From: Patellaria atrata CBS 101060
Lineage: Eukaryota > Ascomycota > Dothideomycetes > Patellariales > Patellariaceae
Direction of reading: 5' to 3'
Length of the DNA: 64,000 nt
Assembly: GCA_010093705.1 (NCBI GenBank)
Contig: MU006089.1
Coordinates: 291,570-355,569 of the forward strand
The position numbers and the translations under genes are program-made. Below are positions 44,537-56,663 of this stretch, in pieces. Within the stretch, counting starts at the first letter, position 1. Each line of letters begins with the position of its first letter. The notes below the pieces were generated by a model. It was not told the origin of the DNA. It saw only the letters and a list, made by a program, of their open reading frames with translations, and did no database searches.

Positions 44537-45353
44537 TGTCTTTCGAGGTTGATATCTCGTTCAAATCAGGGGATACACCTTGGTTCCTTTACGCGTGCTG
44601 TACGTTTGTCAGTGTACAGTACAGTACAGTCGTACTACCAAGTTTCTTTCGATGATGGCATCTCATCGGTTTGTACAGAGGTACGTCTGTTGTCGGAAAA
44701 CACGCCGGAGCGTAAGCGTACAGTAAACCAGGAGAATTATGACCAATTAAAGAGATACCGAACCCTTTATTTTGCTATGTTAGTTGGCGTTTAGCTCGGA
44801 GGTCTGTTCTTTAGACCAAAATTGTATGCTCATTAGCCTAACCTGATAATGATGCTGTACTTTGGAGTTTTTGTTGTCCTTAGTTTCCAATATATTGCCT
44901 TGGGAGTTTGTTTACCTTGCGGTTGGGTAATGTAGACGGAATTGTAGGCGTGATAGAACTAGGTCAAATTGTCACTCATCAAAAAAAAAAATCTATGTTC
45001 AAATCCTTTTGATACTCACGTCTAATCAACAACTTACCAACTGGAGGTTGATTAGCGAGGTTGCAATCCTCTTGCGGGTTGCGGCTCTGCTTCGGGTGCA
45101 GTATGTTGATCTGGTGGCTGCACGTCAGACCCCGGCAACGCCAAGCTCGGAACGAATGACGGGGAATCATGACTTCTATTTCAGAAGCTTCAGCTCGACA
45201 AACTACACCTCAATCTTACAACCCACTCCTATGCGCCGTCATCGACATTATCTCCATCTGCGCATACAAGTTATCTCTTTTCCTGGTGAGGGTAGTAAGT
45301 AATTCTACAGAAACTGAGCAATCCACTTGATTTCGCTCGAGTGTCGCGCGACA
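44537..45353. other. Intergenic, about 0.8 kb
   Basis: Contains GTACAGTACAGTACAGT at 44614-44630, i.e. overlapping copies of the recurrent word, and a poly-A run near 44982. No gene supported. Confidence 0.5.
44614..44630. repeat. Overlapping GTACAGTAC copies
   Basis: Three in-phase TACAG units, GTACAGTACAGTACAGT, flanked by CGTACTAC. The densest example of the intergenic word seen across the window. Confidence 0.75.
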
Positions 45354-47796
45354 ATGGCAGAATTCACCTTCGACGCGGAAGAAGACTTTGCTGAGGTAAA
45401 ACAACTGAACGAAAAAGTTGTAAGTATTGTCGAGTGCTCAGTGCATCTTACTCATCGATGTTGTACTAATCAGTTTATTAGCTTTCTGATCCGGATGATT
45501 TTGAGTCCTGGGAGAAGCTTGTAACAGCCGCACAAGGTCTCGAGGGAGGCCTCAACCGAAACTCGAGCGAACAAGCTATCACGTTTACGCGTATCGTCTA
45601 CGATAGTTTTCTCCAAAAGTTCCCATTGTTCTTCGGATACTGGAAGAAATATGCAGACCTTGAGTTTTCAATCGCTGGCACAGAGGCCGCCGAGATGGTG
45701 TGTACAGTCTCGCTGGGCGTACTCCTGCCCATTCAGCTGACGTATTGATAGATATACGAGCGTGGCGTCGCAAGTATCTCAAGCTCTGTTGATCTTTGGA
45801 CGAATTACTGCACCTTTAAGGTGGAGACCAGTCATGACTCGGATGTCATTCGAGAGTAAGTATCAATGGCAAAACTTTCCTTCCCCCATAACAGTCCATC
45901 GAACGTCAGCGCCGGTGCTAAGTCCCGGCAAGCGTCCTCCGGCTATCCACAGAGCACGCTCAAGCGAATTTTGCCATGGGTGAGAAAGTCTACACCAAGC
46001 ATCCCGCTGATTTACTTCTTACTCTCAATGTTCAGATTGTTTCCTTGTTTTCGCTCCGCTCATTACATCTAACTCGTGGGACGTTTAATTTTTCCCGAAA
46101 TTGCTGAAAATATGCATGGAAACTCTACTGCAAGAGACACGAGATCTGATCGATTCTACCTACACTGTTTGCTGCCCCTCCTCGTCCCCCCTAGCTCTCC
46201 CATAAATTTTTATGTGGCTAACCGTTCGGTTTAGACTTTTTGAGAGAGGTGCAAACTTTGTTGGTCTCGATTTTCTTTCCCATCCGTTTTGGGACAAGTA
46301 TCTAGAATTTGAAGAGCGTCTTGAAGCCCCGGATCGCATCTTTGCGATCCTCGATCGCATCATCTCGATTCCGATGCATCAGTACGCGCGCTACTTTGAG
46401 CGATATCGACAATTAGCTGCTCAACGTCCTGTTGCAGAGCTTATCCGCTCCGAGAATTTGGCACCGTTACGTGCAGAACTAGAACTTGAGTTAAACCAGA
46501 AACGCAAATCGGACGTTGAGACTGAGCGTGAGCTACGCGCAAGGATTGACGTCCTTCATCTCGAGGTCTTCCATAGAACTCAGACTGAAACGACAAAGAG
46601 GTGGACCTATGAGCAGGAGATCAAGAGGCCATATTTCCACGTTACCGAGCTGGACGATGCACAACTCGCTAATTGGCGCAAATACCTCGATTTTGAGGAA
46701 GCAGAGGGTGACTTCTCTCGGATAACTTTCCTGTACGAGCGTTGCCTGGTTACTTGTGCGTACTATGATGGATTCTGGATGCGGTATGCCAGATGGATGC
46801 ATCTACAACCGGGCAGGAATGAGGAGGTACGCCACATATATCAGCGTGCTTGCTCTTTCTTTGTGCCGATCGCAAAACCTGCAGTGCGCCTCCACTATGC
46901 GTGGTTTGAGGAAGCCTGTGGACGCATTGATGTGGCTCAAGCGATTTTCGAGTCAATCCTGATCAAGCAACCAAACTATGTCGAAACAATCATTGAGATT
47001 GCTCATCTCAGACGCCGTCATACGGGACTGGACTCGGCTTTTGCGATCCTTCAAGAGTACATTGACGCCAAAGATTCCGACTCTAGAACCAAAGCTGCGC
47101 TGGTTGCGGAATGTGCTGAGATGTTATGGAAGAACAAGGGCTCACCTGAAGAAGCACGAGCTCTATTTGAGAGGCATCAGCCTTACTACTCTGGAGTTAG
47201 CTATTTCTGGAACACGTACTTCAGGTTTGAGTTGGGGCAACCAACCAGTGAAGCGACAGAACGGACGCAATTTGTGCGCATCAAAAAGCTTCTCGCTGAT
47301 GTACGCAAAAGCGAATTACCGGCCCACAATATCAAGCAGCTTGCGCATGTATACATGGAATATCTACAGAAGCGTGGAGGTCCCGGGGCTGCGAAGGAGT
47401 ACATGCAGCTCGATCGTGAAGTAAACGGGTGAGTTCATCCCTTTTTCATCTCGCGTTGTGAACAAGCTTTTTAGAATGCGATATGACACCTTGATGGTTG
47501 GTACGCAACAGCACTGACGTATCGCCTTCCCGGTCTGCAGTCCTATAAGTGTGCAGAACCTGGGCAAGATTACAGGTACTGAATCTGGAGACTTGACAAA
47601 TGGTCATCCAGGCATTCATGTTGAGGACGATCTTGCTCATGGCAATGAAAATTCCTACAGCAAATTCGTTCAACTCCAGTCTGAGCAGACGACCATGGTC
47701 AACGGACAAGTAAGAGAGACCGACCAACTTGTCCAAAAGGCTTTCAAGTCGACTGATGATGCTCTAGCCGAAAATCGCGTAAACGGTGAACGGTGA
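45354..47796 (+). CDS. PRP39: U1 snRNP / pre-mRNA splicing factor PRP39 (HAT-repeat protein)
   Basis: Five exons: 45354-45419, 45482-45697, 45752-45855, 46235-47428, 47541-47796, giving 611 aa, close to the family length. PRP39 is a U1 snRNP-associated protein made of HAT helical repeats that helps define 5' splice sites. Recognisable HAT units include FLQKFPLFFGYWKKYADLE, LSHPFWDKYLEFEER, ANWRKYLDFEEAEGD, YDGFWMRYARWM and RLHYAWFEEACGR. The HAT register runs straight from IRE into LFERGANFVGLDFLSHPF across intron 3. That intron is 379 nt, six to eight times longer than the others here. The last exon is a polar tail rich in Glu/Asn/Asp with no repeat. Start ATG context is ACAATGG. Confidence 0.93.
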
Positions 47797-48387
47797 ACTG
47801 AAAAGTTTCATAGTAGCCTAATTATCTTTCAGATACGTGTCACCTGAGATTACCTTTCGAGATCTCCCTAGGCTCATCGGGGAGCTATCAATACAATTCT
47901 AGGAGCATTCCTCAACGGCGAATAGGATGGATCTTAATTGAAGAGTACAGGCGCAATGTAATCGCGGGTCTCCTTTGGTTCAGTCTGTGGGTTCTTAGTT
48001 CTCTGTACGTAACTGAAGTCAGTTGAATGAATAGAAGAAATGACGATGGTGATGTTACCTCAAAAGTGCAAGATTGGGAAATTCGATGTGACAATTTGAC
48101 CGAAGGTACATGAAATGTCAGAAGGGAAGTGTGCAGGTATACTATAAAGCTTAGTATGACTTAAGAGGCGGACAAGGGAGCTTATCCATGACCTTCCCCA
48201 AACGGGTTGTGAGCTCTCACATCCCTTGTTAACCAACATTCACCACTTAGCACAACCAGGATTCAGTCATCATGCTTCCTTCGCCTTCGCCCTCTTTTAC
48301 TTCTCTACCTCCCGCAATACCCTCTCTCTCTTCCCCCCCCCTTTCCCCCCTCTATCTCACTTCCTCAATTTCCCCTTTTCACCCACA
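47797..48387. other. Intergenic, about 0.6 kb
   Basis: Promoter side of the gamma-glutamyltransferase gene, with a strongly C/T-rich leader at 48290-48370 (runs of C7-C8). No gene seen. Confidence 0.5.
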
Positions 48388-50214
48388 ATGCCTCCCCTAA
48401 ATTCCACTCTCACCGCGTTGCTAGCTTTCGCCGGTCAACTCGCATTCGCAATCCCAACGGCCCATCGCATACCCAAACTCGGCGCCGTAGCTTCCGAGAC
48501 CTCGGAATGCAGTCGAGTAGGCATCGACCTGCTCAAAGCCGGAGGAAATGCGGCAGATGCTATGGTCGGGACGGTCTTTTGTGTTGGAGTTATCGGCATG
48601 TACCATAGTGGGGTGGGCGGCGGAGGGTTCATGCTCGTTAGAGGCAGCAATGGCAGTTATGAGTATATTGACTTCAGGGAGGCGGCACCAGCAGCAGCTT
48701 TTGAGGATATGTATACGAATGCTACGGAGAAGAGTCTGCTTGGGGGTTTGGCTAGGTGAGTGTCTTGTCACTTGCACGGTTACATTAACTATAACCTCAT
48801 AGTTAGTAGGTATATAAGCTGACAAGTTGCATAGTGGTGTACCCGGAGAATTGAGGGGACTCGAGTATTTACATAAGACCTACGGGGTCTTACCGTGGGC
48901 TAAAGTCATGGCGCCAGCTATCAAGTACGCCCGTTGCGGGTTCAAAGTCTCAGCGGATCTTGTGAGGAATATGAAATCTGTTTCGGCGGACTCTAACTTC
49001 CTGACCGAGGATCCAACATGGGCAATTGACTTTGCGCCAAATGGGCGTTTACTGCAGTTGAATGAAACCATCACCAGGAAGCGATATGCGGATACGTTGG
49101 AGTCTATTGCCCAGCAAGGTGCAGATGCTTTCTATACCGGCGCAATTGCAAATGCTACAATTCAAGCTCTGAGGAAGCAGAATGGGACCATGACGCTCGA
49201 GGACCTGAAGAACTACACTGTAGCTATTAGGAAGCCGGCAGAGATTGACTATAGAGGCTACAAGGTTCGGAGCGTTAGTGCTCCTGCTTCCGGTGCCGTG
49301 GCTCTAAGCATACTCAAGACGCTAGAAGGGTATGAAGGAGTGGGAGATCCAGCCCAGTTCAATCTAACAACCCACCGACTCGACGAAGCCATGAGATTCG
49401 CTTACGGCGCAGTAAGTTTCCCATAACCTCATAATATAAACATAACTCCGACTCATAAACCATTTAGCGTGCCAACCTCGGCGATCCCTCATTCCTCCCA
49501 AACCTCACTACCTACCAGACCGCAATGCTCTCATCCTTGCATGCCGCCGAAGTCCGGTCCTTGATCTCCGACGATTACTCCCACCCCAACGTATCCTACT
49601 ACTCCCCCGAAGGACTCGAATCGCTCGACACGCCCGGCACCAGTCACATATCCGTCGCCGATTCCACCGGGATGGCCGTCTCCCTCACCACGACCGTAAA
49701 CCTGCTTTTCGGCTCCAAACTGATGGTCCCGGAGACCGGCGTCATCATGAACAACGAGATGAACGACTTCAGCATCCCCGGCAGCAGCAACGCCTTCGGC
49801 TACGTCCCGAGCCCAGCCAACTACGTCCGCCCCGGCAAGCGGCCTCTCTCCTCCATCTCTGCGAGTATCGTCGAGACCCCGGACGGGGAATTCTACTTCG
49901 CGATCGGCGCCGCCGGCGGGAGCCGCATCATCACCGCCACCACGCAGAACATCGTCAACGTCTTGGATCGCGGCTTCGACACGCACGATGCGCTCGCGCA
50001 ACCGAGACTGCACGATCAGCTGACGCCCAACTTGGCCAGTCTGGAGTACAGCTTTGACAACGGCACCGCGGAGTTTTTGCGAGAGAGGGGCCATAACGTC
50101 ACGTACGTGGCCGAGGGTATGAGTGCCGCGCAGGGGGTTAGGAGGCTGGGGAATGGGACTTTCGAGGCGGCGGGGGAGCCGAGGCAGGGGAATAGTGGGG
50201 GCTTTGCTGTGTAG
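48388..50214 (+). CDS. Gamma-glutamyltransferase (glutathione hydrolase), secretory
   Basis: Three exons, 48388-48755, 48835-49411, 49468-50214, giving 563 aa. Cleaves the gamma-glutamyl bond of glutathione outside the cytosol (vacuole or cell surface). The first 22 or so residues form a signal peptide (LTALLAFAGQLAFA). The heavy chain has GAVASETSECSRVGIDLLKAGGNA and GVGGGGFMLV. The autoprocessing/nucleophile Thr is at about 373 in DTPGTSHISVADS, followed by AVSLTTTVNLLFGSK. The small chain has GKRPLSSISASIV and GAAGGSRIITATTQNIVNVL. Several Asn-X-Ser/Thr sites (NGS, NAT, NLT, NVS, NGT) fit a glycosylated secretory protein. The third exon is markedly GC-rich. All phases close. Confidence 0.95.
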
Positions 50215-50979
50215 GAGAGGAAAGGCGGGATGGGGGTTGATCATGGTTATGATGATAATGATATGGAAGGAGTGATGTGTAATCTTAGCGACTTAGCGAC
50301 TTGAAGTGCTTATGGATGATGATATGAAGTGGTCATGAAACAACTTGAGGTTGGTATCAAGGCCGGGGAACTGGGGATGGCGGGAATTGTACATATACGA
50401 AATATAACCCCATTACATGATCACCTATTTTCGTCCAAAGCACAACTTAATATTTGCCGAAGAATCAGACAGGACACTTATGGAAGTATGCGCGCGATTG
50501 AAAGCAGACGAACGACAGATGTCTTCGTACCGCGCAGCTTTGAAGCAAGGGAGACATATAATGAATGAAGAAGTAGGTTAGAAGGAATAGCTCTTGTAGC
50601 GAAGAAGCGTCTCGCCCAGAAAGAAAGGAAGGAAGATTTGAGAAGAACAGACTTTTATATACTCTCGAAGGACGTCAACGTAGTTTTGAACTTTTGCTAC
50701 CATACTTCTATCTTCTTACAGAAAAATACAAAATAAACAAACACGAACAAATGCAACCCAGGCCAAGTCCACCGTCTATCCAAGCTCCGAACCTGAAGAC
50801 CCTCTTTCACCTCCCGTATCACAGAACCTCCCCATTATGCTTAAATTACCTATACACGCGCCGCCAAACGCCATATCCCAATGCAGCTCTTGCAAAGATC
50901 CGCCCTCGCAACCACGAAATGCAATCCATACCCCCTTTCCGTTTCCTTCTTCCCCCTGGTAGTTGTGACAACATATCCT
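50215..50979. other. Convergent intergenic spacer, about 0.8 kb
   Basis: Between the 3' ends of the GGT gene (+) and SEC59 (-). Open frames here have no family resemblance. C-rich near 50990 at the SEC59 end. Confidence 0.5.
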
Positions 50980-53870
50980 TTACAATCCCACCCCCCTAAC
51001 AACCAACCACAACACAACAGGCACGACAACATTATCATTCCCACCCGTCAGCACCGCCTCGCAAAAGCTCGCCGCAACCGCAGATGCTCCCGCCTTCCCC
51101 ACCACCACCGGCCATCCCTGTTGTCCTAGTCCAGCATTATCCCACCTACCAAGCTTGAGCCATAATTTCGCCGCCACTAGTCCAACCGTGACGGCAATTG
51201 CAAACGCAGCGGAGCCCTCTAGACTCTTCCCACCGGTCCACGGCCACTTCCTGCGTCCATATCGCCGTCCGATAAGGCTCGCGGCCGCATCGCCCATACC
51301 GACACACACGACGCCAGCGATCATGCCGATATCCCTCTCTTTGACCTCCCATCCCTGCCACGGATCGTCGCCTTCGAGTGTGGAAGCAGCAAGGGAGAGC
51401 CAGAGCGGAATCGCGCATCCGATTAGTAGAAACATGTGGCTGATAACCACCGGACCCCTTAGATCTCGGCCATCAACGTACGGCGTCAGAAATGCAGCTA
51501 AAGGTTTCGATAGCGGGGGTAATTGTGACGCGCGGAGCAGATCCAGCAGCAAAAACGCAACGAGGGCGAGAGCGAGCGCCAAGGACGCGAAAGCTGGGTC
51601 GACGAAGGTCGTCGGCAAGAACATGGCAACCATCATGCCGTGAAAGACCTTGCGACGGGTGTCTACTTCGAAGTTTTTTGGTATGCGAAGGACGGTTGTG
51701 AGGCCTGCGATGAGGATGATGAGATGGTAGGCGATGAGGACGAGGCGAATATTAGCGGCGCCGAGGAGAGAGCGGAGAGACGGAATGGTGAGAATGCGGA
51801 GAGACTGAAGAGAGAAAATGAAGGGGAAGTTCTGTAGAGGTGGAAGAGGGATCCAGTCATCCAGGTTCATGTCAACGATTCGGAAGCGGACGGGCCGGAG
51901 GTTACCGAAGAGGTAGCCGATGGCCCAGCCGAAGGGATCGGCGCCGAAGACAGCGTATTTCGAGATGATGAGGCGTAAAGGGCCGAGAACTATTGCGATC
52001 ATAACTAGATAAATGTATATAGCGTATATCCATTTCTTCTTGTTCGCTTGTTCAGGTGTTAAGGAGAGGAAGTACTGCTGCGCTCCGGACTTGGAAGTGT
52101 TTCGACGTCTCAATCGTCTTTGTGGGGATAGACTCTTCTTTAGAACGGCGGGAAGCGTGTTCCGCCTCCTTATGGAGCTTGGGCTCGGGGCGTTGTTGGG
52201 TAAGATAAATGGTTCTTGGATTTGCTCGGTGGCTGAGTTAGTCTCCCTCTCAAAAGCCCCCTTCAAGGCGCTCTTGATATCGCTAACTTGTATCTGGAGA
52301 CTACTATTCTGTTTGTGGGTATGGTAAGGACTACTCTCATCCGCGGAGCTCTCAGGTAATGAATGCTGAGCAGATGAAGGAGGCGACCAGCCAGTAGCCA
52401 CACTAAAGTCCCTCTTCAAACTCGATGTGAGTAATCTTATAAAAGACTCCCTGTTCTTTACTATATTCCCAGCTCTTTTCAGTTTCCACTTCGGAACTCG
52501 CGCCAATGCCACGCCATATCGTAGCACCGACCCACCAAAAGCGAATAGACAAAGCGCCCCAACCCAAATTAGTGTACTAAGTATTATCATTTGCGGAGAT
52601 TCGGCGAATAATAGAAGATTGACAAGGGAGATGGATAGCAGCTGAAGTTCTGCTGGAAGTAAACTTGTGGCGGTTAAATATCTTAATGGGGGTAAAAGCG
52701 CTTGGTGAAGTGCATATAATGAAACGATTATTTCTGGATCTAAACCCCCAGGTGGTAATTTTAACATATATGGTTTTGGTGCGAGAATTTTGGAAGGTAT
52801 TTCAGTATTTTGGGACATAATCAAGGGGAGAACGGATATGAGCCAATGAACACAGTCATACCCATACCCTGCGCTCCTATAAGGGATCAACTGTGATGGT
52901 ATTGTTGAAAGGCTGAGAACCAGGTTCGGGAGTAGAATTCTCTCATTCTTGGGAGTAATAGATAAGGCTACGAGGATTGGGAGAATTGTAGGATATATCA
53001 AGGGGGCTGGGTCGAATATCGAAGGAAGTGTCACTCGCTGCCGAGGATCTACGTATGACGAAGGACTTCGGGCTCGAGCATAAAGATACAGACGGGGTGG
53101 ATATAATGCCACGAGCGAGGTCAGAGTCAAAGCATGGCTTAGAAGTTCTGCTAGAGGTCCTATTAGCAGCCTGTAAGATATGACTTCGATATGGCATTAC
53201 CTCTGTGCCAATTGAACGCAGATTGAGGGACAGTATCCCGACTGAAGACTATACACCCAATTGTAGCAAGAAGGCCTAATTCAGACACTCGCCTGAGGAC
53301 CTCTGTACGTCGTCTTTTGATGAATCTCGCCCGAGCTGCTTTCGTGTCCTCTTCATGCGATGAATTCTTAAGTCGCAATTTAAAGTAGTCTTGTGATGGC
53401 CGCCTAGCATCCTCCAGATATGATGGTGTTAGAAGAGGACTTGTTCCACCATCTTGGCGGATATCTCGCCCGTCTCGTAAGCCTTTGCGAGCCTTAATAG
53501 GTGGTGCAGGAAGAGCTCTGACGTATCCATATTCGTCATCCGCCTCAGTACCACTCTCGCTTGGGGAATTCGAACTTCTCTTCCTTATCCTTTCTAAATC
53601 TACTTTAGAGGAGTTGATGCCCGAGTCTGAACGCGTTGGCGAATCTATGGAGAGCGAAGAACTGGATGACGTTGTGGGCCGGGAGTAAGTAGGAGATGCT
53701 CGAGGACGAGGACCAGGACCATTTTGCCCACTCACACCATGACGGAGGTATGGATGAGGTGACCGTGAAAGAAACCTTACTGAATCATACTCGGACCTCT
53801 CGTCTTGTGCTGAGCTGGATTGTCGAGCATCGGGAGAGTCGGGATCCAGAAGATCAGTGGTGCCGCTCAT
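50980..53870 (-). CDS. SEC59: Dolichol kinase (SEC59) with long N-terminal extension
   Basis: Two exons on the minus strand, 53870-53201 and 53159-50980, giving 949 aa. The intron is only 41 nt (GTAATG ... CTGCTAATAG). The product phosphorylates dolichol with CTP in the ER membrane to supply lipid carrier for N-glycosylation, O-mannosylation and GPI anchors. The C-terminus holds the kinase signature GMGDAAASLIGRRYGRRK then WTGGKSLEGSAAF in a block of hydrophobic helices. There is also FHGMMVAMFLP, typical of dolichol-kinase/DGK1 CTP-dependent enzymes. The first 190 or so residues are Ser/Pro/Arg-rich and cytosolic, then RVSELGLLATIGCIVF begins the membrane part. Yeast Sec59 is about 519 aa, so the fungal N-terminal extension and a central disordered loop (residues about 470-540) account for the extra length. 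Confidence 0.92.
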
Positions 53871-54632
53871 TGCTTTCGTGAGAAAGGAAGAGGGAATGGG
53901 TAAGATGAAGTCATGGCGGTGCCGGTGATTAATTCATTACGCTTCTCGAATGCAGGTTTACGCGTTCCTGGGAGAATGAGGGAACACTTTGGTCGGTGGG
54001 TGAGAACTACGAAAAGTAGGGGTTGAGGCATCCCTAGGTGTTCTTTCACATGCTGCATAGGTTCGGGACAAGGTAATTACAGAAATGTTGGGAATCAGCC
54101 CTGCCATCCACATACTGTGAATACTTTTCAAATTTTCCTTATTTGTTTTTGTACTGAATATCTTCGAGATGTTATTCGCTCCAAAATTCTTATGATACGC
54201 ATGTTGATGAGGTAAACATGTCACGGAAAATAATTCAGAGGCTCATTACCAGTAATTATCTATGACCTCCACTATCGTTGGCCCATACCACACTAGGCGG
54301 TCAACAAGGGCTGAAAGTTACTTCAATATATCAAGAAAAGCACGAGGAGCGGTAATCTGTTGTCCTAAAGGTTAGTCACACGGAAGCTTTGGGCGATAAT
54401 TCTGTATTCAATTCTGGAATTTGAAAAGCCAATTCATAATACACTACACTGCTGCTGGATCGAGAGCACCATCCCACTCTATCGCACATAGGAAAGACCA
54501 GACGCTTCGACTGTTTTCAATGATGCTATACAAATGATTCTGGAAACGTGGTCTTCAAATCGCTTCCAGTTTTCGGACTAGGGGTAGATCGTAGGGAGTA
54601 GCTATTTACAAGCACTTTAAGGTGTTGGCTTT
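53871..54632. other. Intergenic, about 0.8 kb
   Basis: SEC59 promoter and CYT1 3' flank, both minus strand. AT-rich around 54100-54260. No gene seen. Confidence 0.5.
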
Positions 54633-55940
54633 CTACGCTTTCTCCCCAACCTTGCTTTCGACTCTCTTCGGTGCCTGGGACGGATATGGAGGGTTATAAA
54701 TAAGCTTCCGGGTCTTGATCGTTGACCATTTGTATCTTCAAGGTATTAATGTCAGTGTCTTGCAGTTTTTCGGATCTGAAATACGTACTTCTTGACCCAG
54801 ATGCTCACTCCGAACAGCAACCCTCCAAGAGCCAGAACTTTCCAGCCCATCTTTTTCCTCTCATCCGATTCCGGCTCAGCTGCCCAATGCAGAAATTCCA
54901 CGACATCCTTGGCCATCTGTGAGGTTGTGGCGGGAGTCTCATCCTCGTATTCGACGAGACCATCATAGAGTACACGAGCCATGGCAATACCAGTGCCGGG
55001 GAAATATGGGTTGAAGTTCAAGCCCTCTTGTACAGTTGCTCCTGCTGGAGGTTCCTCAGGGTAACCAGTCAACAAGCTGAAAATGTAGTCACAACCTCCG
55101 TGCCTAGCTTTCACCATCAAGCTGAGATCGGGAGGGAGAGCTCCGTTATTTGCGGCGCGAGCGGCTTCATCGTTTTTGTAGGGGCTTGGTATGTAATCTG
55201 AAAGCTTTCCAGGTCTCTTCTCGATCTCTCCCTCGTCATTGGGGTCGGTATCGTACTCGTTCTGTTCTGCCAATGCTTTCGCTTCATCCACCGTCATGAT
55301 TGTGCCGACTAAAGTTCGGTAGGGAATTCTTTGAAGTGAGTGGCAGGCTGCGCAGACTTCTTGGTAAACTTGGAAGCCTCGACGAAGACTGATAATGTCA
55401 ATTTATGGTTGAAGGCAAATAGACGATCGTGCTTACGCTTGATGATCGAATGTCTTCGACCATTTTGTGTGCACCCAAGGATATTTTGTAGCGTGTAAAC
55501 TACAAGCAGGTGTATTGTTAGTATCCGTATGCTTGAGCTTCTCCACCCCAAATAACGTTTGTCCGGGATTGACAGCGCATCCAGGAGGCGTCTAAATAAT
55601 CTTACCCTTCCTCAGTTGGTGTCATAGCATGCATAGGTTGCCCATATAGATGATAGTACCACGCAATTGTGCCAATGGCGAAGACTGTTGCGGCGGAGCC
55701 AGCAGCGGTGCTCTTCCATGTCGCTGCGTCTTCCGCGCTGGAAGTTGAGGTTGATGTGGCGCGCTGAACATCGGATCAGTTAGCAATGTTTCTTTTGAGA
55801 TCAATTCGAGATAAGACTTGATATGGCTGGATGCATAAATCTAGTAGAGGGGGTATCCGTACAGTCGTAGTTCTACTCGTTGCATTTCGTGCGGTAGCTC
55901 CGACCGAGCGAACCGATCGAAGGCTCGACCTCGCCAACAT
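54633..55940 (-). CDS. CYT1: Cytochrome c1, respiratory complex III
   Basis: Five exons on the minus strand: 55940-55863, 55763-55606, 55499-55437, 55388-54789, 54735-54633, giving 333 aa. Haem-bearing subunit of the bc1 complex, anchored in the inner membrane and passing electrons to cytochrome c. The mitochondrial presequence is Arg/Ser-rich (MLARSSLRSVRSVGATARN), followed by a sorting segment with hydrophobic AATVFAIGTIAWYY. The haem motif CAACH is at about 112-116, followed by LQRIPYRTLVG. The axial-Met region FNPYFPGTGIAMAR, the TM anchor VLALGGLLFGVSIWV and the matrix tail KWSTIKTRKLIYNPP complete the protein. The last intron interrupts VKK|YKW; ignoring it gives a false end at 54752. 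Confidence 0.96.
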
Positions 55941-56663
55941 GGTGATTCGAAGCTGAATCAGGAGCCGACGAGATAAGAGAAGGGATGACGACTCAATTGG
56001 CGGTTTGTAGGAAGTTGAAGAGTTCCGGTGTTGAGGAAGCGTAGTCCTGCTCCCGGTTAACCTGATCGTCTTTCTTTTGCACTAATAATCATCCAACCCC
56101 TGATTGGTTGAATGTTTTGTAGGACGGATACATTAGCTATTGTTAGCTACAATTATTGTATTGAATATTATATACTATTGATAAAATAAGTTGGATATCA
56201 CTTCTAAAATTAATCCAAAGCAATCCAATTTCTCAGTTATATCGATTTGTAATAAGATACTAGCTTTCACGACTTACAAGCTCCGTAAATGGAATGGGGA
56301 TTGCGTATCACAAGCTCTAGCACAGAACAACACCATAACGATTCAAAGATGAGATAATTGTTGATCTCTTTCAAACGGAAATCTATTAAAATAGATTATT
56401 ATATGCTCGGATCATTGCTTAACAGCACTTGATAACGTCAATTTACCGGACGCACAAGCTGGATATAGACCTAGCTATTGGCAGCCGGTTCGCACATCGA
56501 TACGCGGTAATAACAGCCCGCACTCAATCGATTCTCGTTCAGAAGTAACCGGCGGCTTATTTAGAGTAATATGTCTCCTTAGTGGAGATAATCCCGCCGC
56601 TATCGCTTATGTAATAGGCACTAGCGTATATCTAAAAGACTGTGAATAAGGTTTACCACCTAC
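55941..56663. other. Intergenic, about 0.7 kb, AT-rich core
   Basis: CYT1 promoter plus EMC2 3' flank. The core 56110-56260 is unusually rich in TpA steps (ATATTATATACTATTGAT), unlike its neighbours. A RIP-like mutated relic is possible, but no element can be named. Confidence 0.5.
56103..56107 (-). promoter_or_regulatory. CCAAT box upstream of CYT1
   Basis: Reads TCAACCAATCAG on the minus strand, about 165 nt upstream of the CYT1 ATG. In yeast CYT1 is a known target of the CCAAT-binding HAP complex, so this is a plausible conserved element. Confidence 0.45.

Noticed and set aside
49531-50244. Minus-strand open frame of 237 codons opposite the GGT gene
   Set aside because: The sense strand encodes the catalytic core of gamma-glutamyltransferase with nucleophile Thr; the antisense frame is a by-product of GC-rich third positions.
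54752-54788. C-terminus VFQIRKTARH for cytochrome c1
   Set aside because: It is intron read-through. Splicing at GTACGT/TTGAAG gives KKYKWSTIKTRKLIYNPP, the normal matrix tail.
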